Shown here piece by piece: positions 59,771 to 64,000 of a stretch of DNA of 64,000 bases. A model generated the notes under the pieces. The model saw only the letters and a program-made list of their open reading frames with translations. It searched no databases and was not told where the DNA came from. The DNA comes from Geoanaerobacter sp964528055 (lineage in GTDB: Bacteria > Desulfobacterota > Desulfuromonadia > Geobacterales > DSM-12255). The number at the start of each line of letters is the position of its first letter. Position 1 is the stretch's first letter. A program made the translations under genes and the position numbers. The stretch covers positions 78,287 through 142,286 of the forward strand of contig CAZGQM010000009.1 of assembly GCA_964528055.1 (NCBI GenBank), given 5' to 3'.

Positions 59771-62566
59771 ATGCCAGGAAAAGTTCAATGGATGCTTGTT
59801 GTCGTCATGCTTCTGATGGGATCCACTGGCTCGGCGCAGACTGTAACCTGGAGCAATTCATCCGGCGGGTTGTGGGAGAGTGCGGCTAACTGGCCTTCGG
59901 CAAGAATGCCCGCTCCCGGTGACGATGTCATCATCAGCGGAACAGGAACCGGCACGATAACCGTTAACTCAATCATAGCTATCAACTCGCTCTCGGTTCA
60001 GGGGAACACCCTTTCAGTTACGTCGGGGAGCATCACACTTCAAACATCTGCTTCTTCAGGGCAGGTTACCCTTGACACCAAGAAAGCTGGTACCGGCAAC
60101 GGCACCGTCAGCAGCTTGCCTACCGGTATAGACTGCGGACCGACATGCAAGGCATCGTTCAGTACGGGGAACGTAGTTACACTCACCGCATCCCCCTCGA
60201 TCGGCTCGGTCTTTGCGGGCTGGTCCGGGGGAGTATGCTCCGGAACATTGAACTGCACGGTAACTTTCAGCACAAACACGGAAGTGACAGCCACTTTCAA
60301 CCTGCAGAACACCGGGAGTCCGCTTGCAGCATTCTCACTTTCAAATACCTCTCCTTATACCGGTCAGTCCGTCCAGTTCACTGATCTCTCCACCGGTACC
60401 CCGACCTCATGGAACTGGAACTTCGGTGACGGCACGACAAGCACCCTGCAGAACCCCACACATGCTTACAGCACAGCGGGGAGTTACACAGTTACACTGA
60501 CCGCCGTCAACGCATCCGGCTCGAACTTAACCACGAAAAGTGTAACTGTAGCTTCATATGGAACAGCATTCACACTTGTCAGCGATGTGGCCAACAACAA
60601 CGGCACTCTCCCCATCGACTACACGATCGACGGCAGCGGTGCATCCCCGGCCTTGTCATGGGTCAACCCGCCGGCTGGAACCGTGCAGTATGCCCTTCTC
60701 ATGACAACACTCCCGGGTGACGGTACCACTCTGTACAACTGGGTGCTCGACAACATTCCTGCCACCACAACCGTACTTGCCAAAAACAGCACCGGTGTCG
60801 GCACAACAGGCGTTATTGTTGACCATACCGTTACGATACCCGGCTATGCACCGCCGCAATCACCAAGCTCCGGCAGCAAAATCTATACGTTCACCCTCTA
60901 TGCCCTGTCAGGAGCACCGGATTTGACTGGCGATGCAACAGGTGCAGCACTTTCTGCTGCGATTGCCTCAAAAACGCTCGGATCCGCATCCCTGAACCTG
61001 AGCTACGCCAGAACAGCCCCGGCAGCCGGATACTCCTGGCAGGCGGCTGACACCTCCGTCACCTTCACCAGTTCAGGCGTGTCAGGTCTCAGCTCCACCA
61101 GCTGGTACTGGAACTTTGGCGATGGCAGCACCAGCACGGAGCAGAACCCGATCCATACCTATCTGAATTACGGAAGCTACACTGTTACCCTCACTGTTGG
61201 CAATGGATTCGGCACCAACAGTACAACTAAAACCGTGACATTAAGCTCAATTGCCCCAATGGGGATGAACAATGTCCAGACCATATCCGACGGGGCGCAG
61301 CGCACCACGCTGGCCTTCTCCGCCTTTGCCCTGATGAATGGCAATCTTAACTCACAATCATTCTTCCCTCCGGGCAAGGTTGCCGACTACACCGGCTTCC
61401 AGTATCTGCGTGACAACGACCTTAACGGCATGGGGCACAACACAAGTTTTCTGACCAGGGTAGCAGAAAATATTATCTACATCCTGGACGATGAACAGTT
61501 CAGGCAGTTGACTGTACTGGCAACAGCCCAGCAGGCTGATATCAAAAACTACGGATACGGACGATTCAAGTTGATGAAAGCGGTTCGCCAACTGCTCGCC
61601 GGAGATCTGCCAGCAGGTTCGACCGGGCTCAGCCTGGAAGCGGTGAAGAGCGTATCTCGTTATCTGTATCTGATTGACGGTCAGATCAGCTATGACCGCG
61701 CCGTGCTCTATTCGTCCGTTCTCAATTCAATGGACGCAACCCAGAAAGCATACATGGAGAACATGAAGGGGAAAGGTTGGAGTTCCTGGCCCGACACCTC
61801 CATCGCAGGGTCCGGAATAAGGATTGAAATTCAAAGAAAGATGGGAACCCTGCTGAAACTGTATGGCGGAGATGCCGTTGCGGTGATGACCTATGCAGGT
61901 GACCTGTTCAGCTGGTACGCCGGCACCATAGAATCAGACGTCTACTTCTGCCCAGAGCGCCAGGGAACCTATTACGGAGGCTTCTACATGAAGGATGCCC
62001 CGGCAATAGGTCATGAGGGGTACGCCATCAGTACATCACTTACTGCCGATATCGGAACGGTTCTGAGCGACAGCTCAAAAGGTTATGTCACCGCAGCACA
62101 GGCGGCGAAGATGTCCGGCCTTGTGGATACCCAGCGGAGTAATCTCTACGCAGGCTCGACAAGCATTGTCAATGTGCGGCTTCAGATCGCTACCCTGCTA
62201 CGCAAACTCCTGACAACAACAGACCCTGCAGCGATGGCCGAAATCGAAAACCAGGTATTGGCTCTGTCCGGCACCTACGGTGAGCTTGACGGTGAAAATA
62301 ACTACAATTATGCCTCGGTATTTGCCGAGGTGTACCAATCCCTGGACAGCACCCAGAAGGCCAGTCTTTCGGCACTGTACGCTTCGATCATGCAAGGTGA
62401 ATATAAGGATCCGATAACCGGAGTGGTCACCGGGACGTTCGACTTCTCGGGACCGTGTCCGGCGCCATTCCTCTATTCGGCTCCGCTCACGGTCACGGAT
62501 ACGCAGTTCATAAACAATACCAATGATGCCGCCATCTATCCCCTCTTTGGCGTGACGGCGCCATAG
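59771..62566 (+). CDS. large secreted protein with PKD, PEBP-like and a novel C-terminal domain
   Basis: This 931-residue exported protein has a signal peptide (about 1-23). A beta-rich N-terminal domain (VTWSNSSGGLWESAANW) is followed by an InlB-like repeat (VFAGWSGGVCSGTLNCTVTFS). A PKD domain (WNWNFGDGTTSTLQNPTHAY), a divergent YbhB/PEBP-like domain (about 270-415; TLPIDYTIDG, NWVLDNIPA, IYTFTLYALSG) and a second PKD domain come next. The C-terminal region of about 430 residues (about 500-931) is shared with the next gene and contains FFPPGKVADYTGFQYLRDND and DVYFCPER. I chose ATG 59771 behind GGGGGGATT; the ATG at 59729 falls in the predicted -10 box. Confidence 0.82.
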   Translation: MPGKVQWMLVVVMLLMGSTGSAQTVTWSNSSGGLWESAANWPSARMPAPGDDVIISGTGTGTITVNSIIAINSLSVQGNTLSVTSGSITLQTSASSGQVTLDTKKAGTGNGTVSSLPTGIDCGPTCKASFSTGNVVTLTASPSIGSVFAGWSGGVCSGTLNCTVTFSTNTEVTATFNLQNTGSPLAAFSLSNTSPYTGQSVQFTDLSTGTPTSWNWNFGDGTTSTLQNPTHAYSTAGSYTVTLTAVNASGSNLTTKSVTVASYGTAFTLVSDVANNNGTLPIDYTIDGSGASPALSWVNPPAGTVQYALLMTTLPGDGTTLYNWVLDNIPATTTVLAKNSTGVGTTGVIVDHTVTIPGYAPPQSPSSGSKIYTFTLYALSGAPDLTGDATGAALSAAIASKTLGSASLNLSYARTAPAAGYSWQAADTSVTFTSSGVSGLSSTSWYWNFGDGSTSTEQNPIHTYLNYGSYTVTLTVGNGFGTNSTTKTVTLSSIAPMGMNNVQTISDGAQRTTLAFSAFALMNGNLNSQSFFPPGKVADYTGFQYLRDNDLNGMGHNTSFLTRVAENIIYILDDEQFRQLTVLATAQQADIKNYGYGRFKLMKAVRQLLAGDLPAGSTGLSLEAVKSVSRYLYLIDGQISYDRAVLYSSVLNSMDATQKAYMENMKGKGWSSWPDTSIAGSGIRIEIQRKMGTLLKLYGGDAVAVMTYAGDLFSWYAGTIESDVYFCPERQGTYYGGFYMKDAPAIGHEGYAISTSLTADIGTVLSDSSKGYVTAAQAAKMSGLVDTQRSNLYAGSTSIVNVRLQIATLLRKLLTTTDPAAMAEIENQVLALSGTYGELDGENNYNYASVFAEVYQSLDSTQKASLSALYASIMQGEYKDPITGVVTGTFDFSGPCPAPFLYSAPLTVTDTQFINNTNDAAIYPLFGVTAP

Positions 62567-62622
62567 AGTATTCCGGCAACATCGATAACCTCTCCCTCTG
62601 ACCGTAACAGCTCAAGTCGATT

Positions 62623-62651
62623 GATCCCGGGATATCTCCAATCCCGGGATC
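62623..62651 (+). terminator. strong hairpin after the first secreted-protein gene
   Basis: GATCCCGGGAT (62623-62633) pairs perfectly with ATCCCGGGATC (62641-62651) around a 7-base loop. No T-run follows directly, so it may be a Rho-assisted terminator or an mRNA 3'-end stabiliser. Confidence 0.5.
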
Positions 62652-62686
62652 ACCCTCCGCACCTCTTTCAATTTCCAACAAAGAAT

Positions 62687-62747
62687 CTTTACATAACTTA
62701 ACAGAACTTTACTCAACCATGGTGCATCTTGACACTACTTAACAATG
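62687..62747 (+). promoter_or_regulatory. five phased 10-bp boxes ahead of the second secreted protein
   Basis: CTTTACATAA, CTTAACAGAA and CTTTACTCAA are contiguous (62687-62716). CTTGACACTA and CTTAACAATG follow at 62728-62747, two helical turns on. They share the consensus CTTWACANAA with the array at 59680-59719. The -10-like hexamer TAGCGT at 62756 is again 8 bases past the last box. Confidence 0.75.
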
Positions 62748-62816
62748 AATTCATGTAGCGTAAAGATAACGGAAACTGAAACAGCAAACTTACACCCATC
62801 TGAAAGGAGTAAGAAC

Positions 62817-64000
62817 ATGAAACCAGCAAGCTCCATGAGATCACTTTTTTCCATCCTCCTTATGATGCTGATCACCGGGTGTGGAGGTGGAGGATCGAGC
62901 ACCTCCAGCACAACATCAACTGGCCAGCCAAGCAACACGGCCGTGAGCACGGGTTCAATCACTGTAAACCTTAGTTGGGAACCAACTGCAAAAATCACAG
63001 CCAAGACCCTTTCAGCGGCTCCTGCCGGGACAACCAGCATAAAGATTACTGTCACAGGTTCCGACATTACCTCGACAATTCAGCAGGTATTTGCCGCTTC
63101 CGCAACTTCCGGCACCATCAGCAGCGTCCCCGCTGGTACAGGACGGACTGTAACAGTTCTGGCGCTGGATTCGACAGGGTCGACAACCCATAAAGGGGCA
63201 TCCAATAACATCACAGTCGTTGCCGGTCAGACCGCCGATGCCGGAACCATAACCATGAACACCACCGGTGTTTCCATGAATATGGCTCAGACTCTTTCCG
63301 ATCAGGCCCAGAATACAACAATAGCCTTCTCGGCGATGGCAATGATGACGGGAAACCTTGGCTCCCAGTCCTTCTTTCCTCCAGGCAAGATTGCCGACTA
63401 TACCGGTTTCCAGTACCTGCGCGACAACGATCCGGACAACATGGGGCACAATACAAGCTTCCTTACCCGCGTGGCTGAAAACATGATGAATATCCTGACT
63501 CAGGCACAGTTGGACCAGCTGGCTGTTTTGGCCAAGAGCCAGGACACCGAGTTTAAACTGTACGGCGCCAAGAGATTTCCGTTGATGAAAGCATTCCGCC
63601 GCCTCATGGAAAGCGACATCCCGGGCGGCACAACCGGACTGAGCCTGACTGCAGTCAAGGCGGCTTCAAAAGAGCTCTATCTCATCGACGGACAGGTCAG
63701 CTACGACCGTGCCGTGCTGTACGCAACAGTCCTCACTTCGCTCTCAACTACACAGAAGGCATCCATTGATGCCATGGTCGGCAAAGGATGGAGTTCCTGG
63801 CCAGACACCAGCGTTGACCCGATAAAAACAGCTGTTGCAGCCAAGAAGACAGCGCTCGGTCGTGATGTTGATATGGTGGCAATCATGACGTACGCCAGTG
63901 ACCTCTTCAGTTGGTATGCCGGCTCCCTTGAAGCGGATGTCTATTTCTGCCCGGAACGCCACGGGACTTATTTCGGCTCGTTCTTCATGAAGGATGCTCC
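62817..64000 (+). CDS. secreted lipoprotein paralogous to the upstream gene's C-terminal domain (3' end outside window)
   Basis: The visible 394 codons start with a lipoprotein signal ending LITGC (Cys22) and a glycine/serine linker. A beta-rich domain follows (about 45-145, TTSIKITVTGSDI). Then comes the same domain as in the preceding gene: FFPPGKIADYTGFQYLRDND, NMGHNTSFLTRVAEN, LYLIDGQVSYDRAVLY, GKGWSSWPDTS, DVYFCPERHGTYFGSFFMKDA. It lacks the PKD and PEBP-like domains. AAAGGAGT sets the start. The second phased-box array upstream links it to the same regulator. The frame is still open at the window edge. Confidence 0.8.
   Translation, partial: MKPASSMRSLFSILLMMLITGCGGGGSSTSSTTSTGQPSNTAVSTGSITVNLSWEPTAKITAKTLSAAPAGTTSIKITVTGSDITSTIQQVFAASATSGTISSVPAGTGRTVTVLALDSTGSTTHKGASNNITVVAGQTADAGTITMNTTGVSMNMAQTLSDQAQNTTIAFSAMAMMTGNLGSQSFFPPGKIADYTGFQYLRDNDPDNMGHNTSFLTRVAENMMNILTQAQLDQLAVLAKSQDTEFKLYGAKRFPLMKAFRRLMESDIPGGTTGLSLTAVKAASKELYLIDGQVSYDRAVLYATVLTSLSTTQKASIDAMVGKGWSSWPDTSVDPIKTAVAAKKTALGRDVDMVAIMTYASDLFSWYAGSLEADVYFCPERHGTYFGSFFMKDA

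Overview
The window looks like a draft or metagenome-assembled chromosome segment from a Geobacter-like member of the Desulfuromonadota. I infer this from an Flx/Hdr electron-transfer operon, a GEMM-type cyclic-dinucleotide riboswitch in front of a secreted Ig-repeat protein, many large PAS/GAF/Cache histidine kinases, and big PKD/Ig/MBG surface proteins. No rRNA is present, so the taxonomic call is inference. An exact 100-N gap flanked by two copies of one 55-mer shows that the sequence is a scaffold.

Region 1 (1 to about 14,800) is an AT-rich mobile defence island. It ends in a large serine recombinase whose reading frame runs into a tRNA-Asn gene and that tRNA's terminator. It carries a second, small serine recombinase, several small unknown proteins, and a type I restriction-modification operon ordered R, HEPN-like protein, M, S, coiled-coil membrane protein, then (after a small ORF) an ApeA-like HEPN protein. 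The hsdM frame is broken by one in-frame amber codon.

Region 2 (14,800-23,200) is ordinary backbone: a tRNA, a small membrane protein, a Tat-exported superoxide reductase, mfd, two periplasmic PPIase chaperones and a CbpA-type DnaJ. Region 3 (23,345-30,319) is one operon, hdrC-hdrB-hdrA-flxD-flxC-flxB-flxA, predicted to encode an NADH-linked electron-bifurcating heterodisulfide-reductase-like complex. A dispersed palindromic repeat sits between flxC and flxB.

Region 4 (30,600-37,830) holds a single-domain response regulator, gamma carbonic anhydrase, nadA, the riboswitch-controlled Ig-repeat protein, a phosphohexomutase and an unusual J-domain/LRR protein. Region 5 (37,830-51,540) is a run of minus-strand genes: gyrA, a HEAT-like protein, gpsA, three sensor kinases, a radical SAM protein and hemE.

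Region 6 (51,970-64,000) is a surface-protein region. It holds a giant MBG-repeat protein split by the assembly gap, IS21-like terminal debris around a small membrane protein, and an OmpR-type two-component system divergent from two paralogous secreted proteins. Phased 10-bp repeats lie upstream of the regulator gene and of both secreted-protein genes, which suggests a self-contained regulon. This regulon and the HEPN-bearing restriction island are the best candidates for something undescribed.
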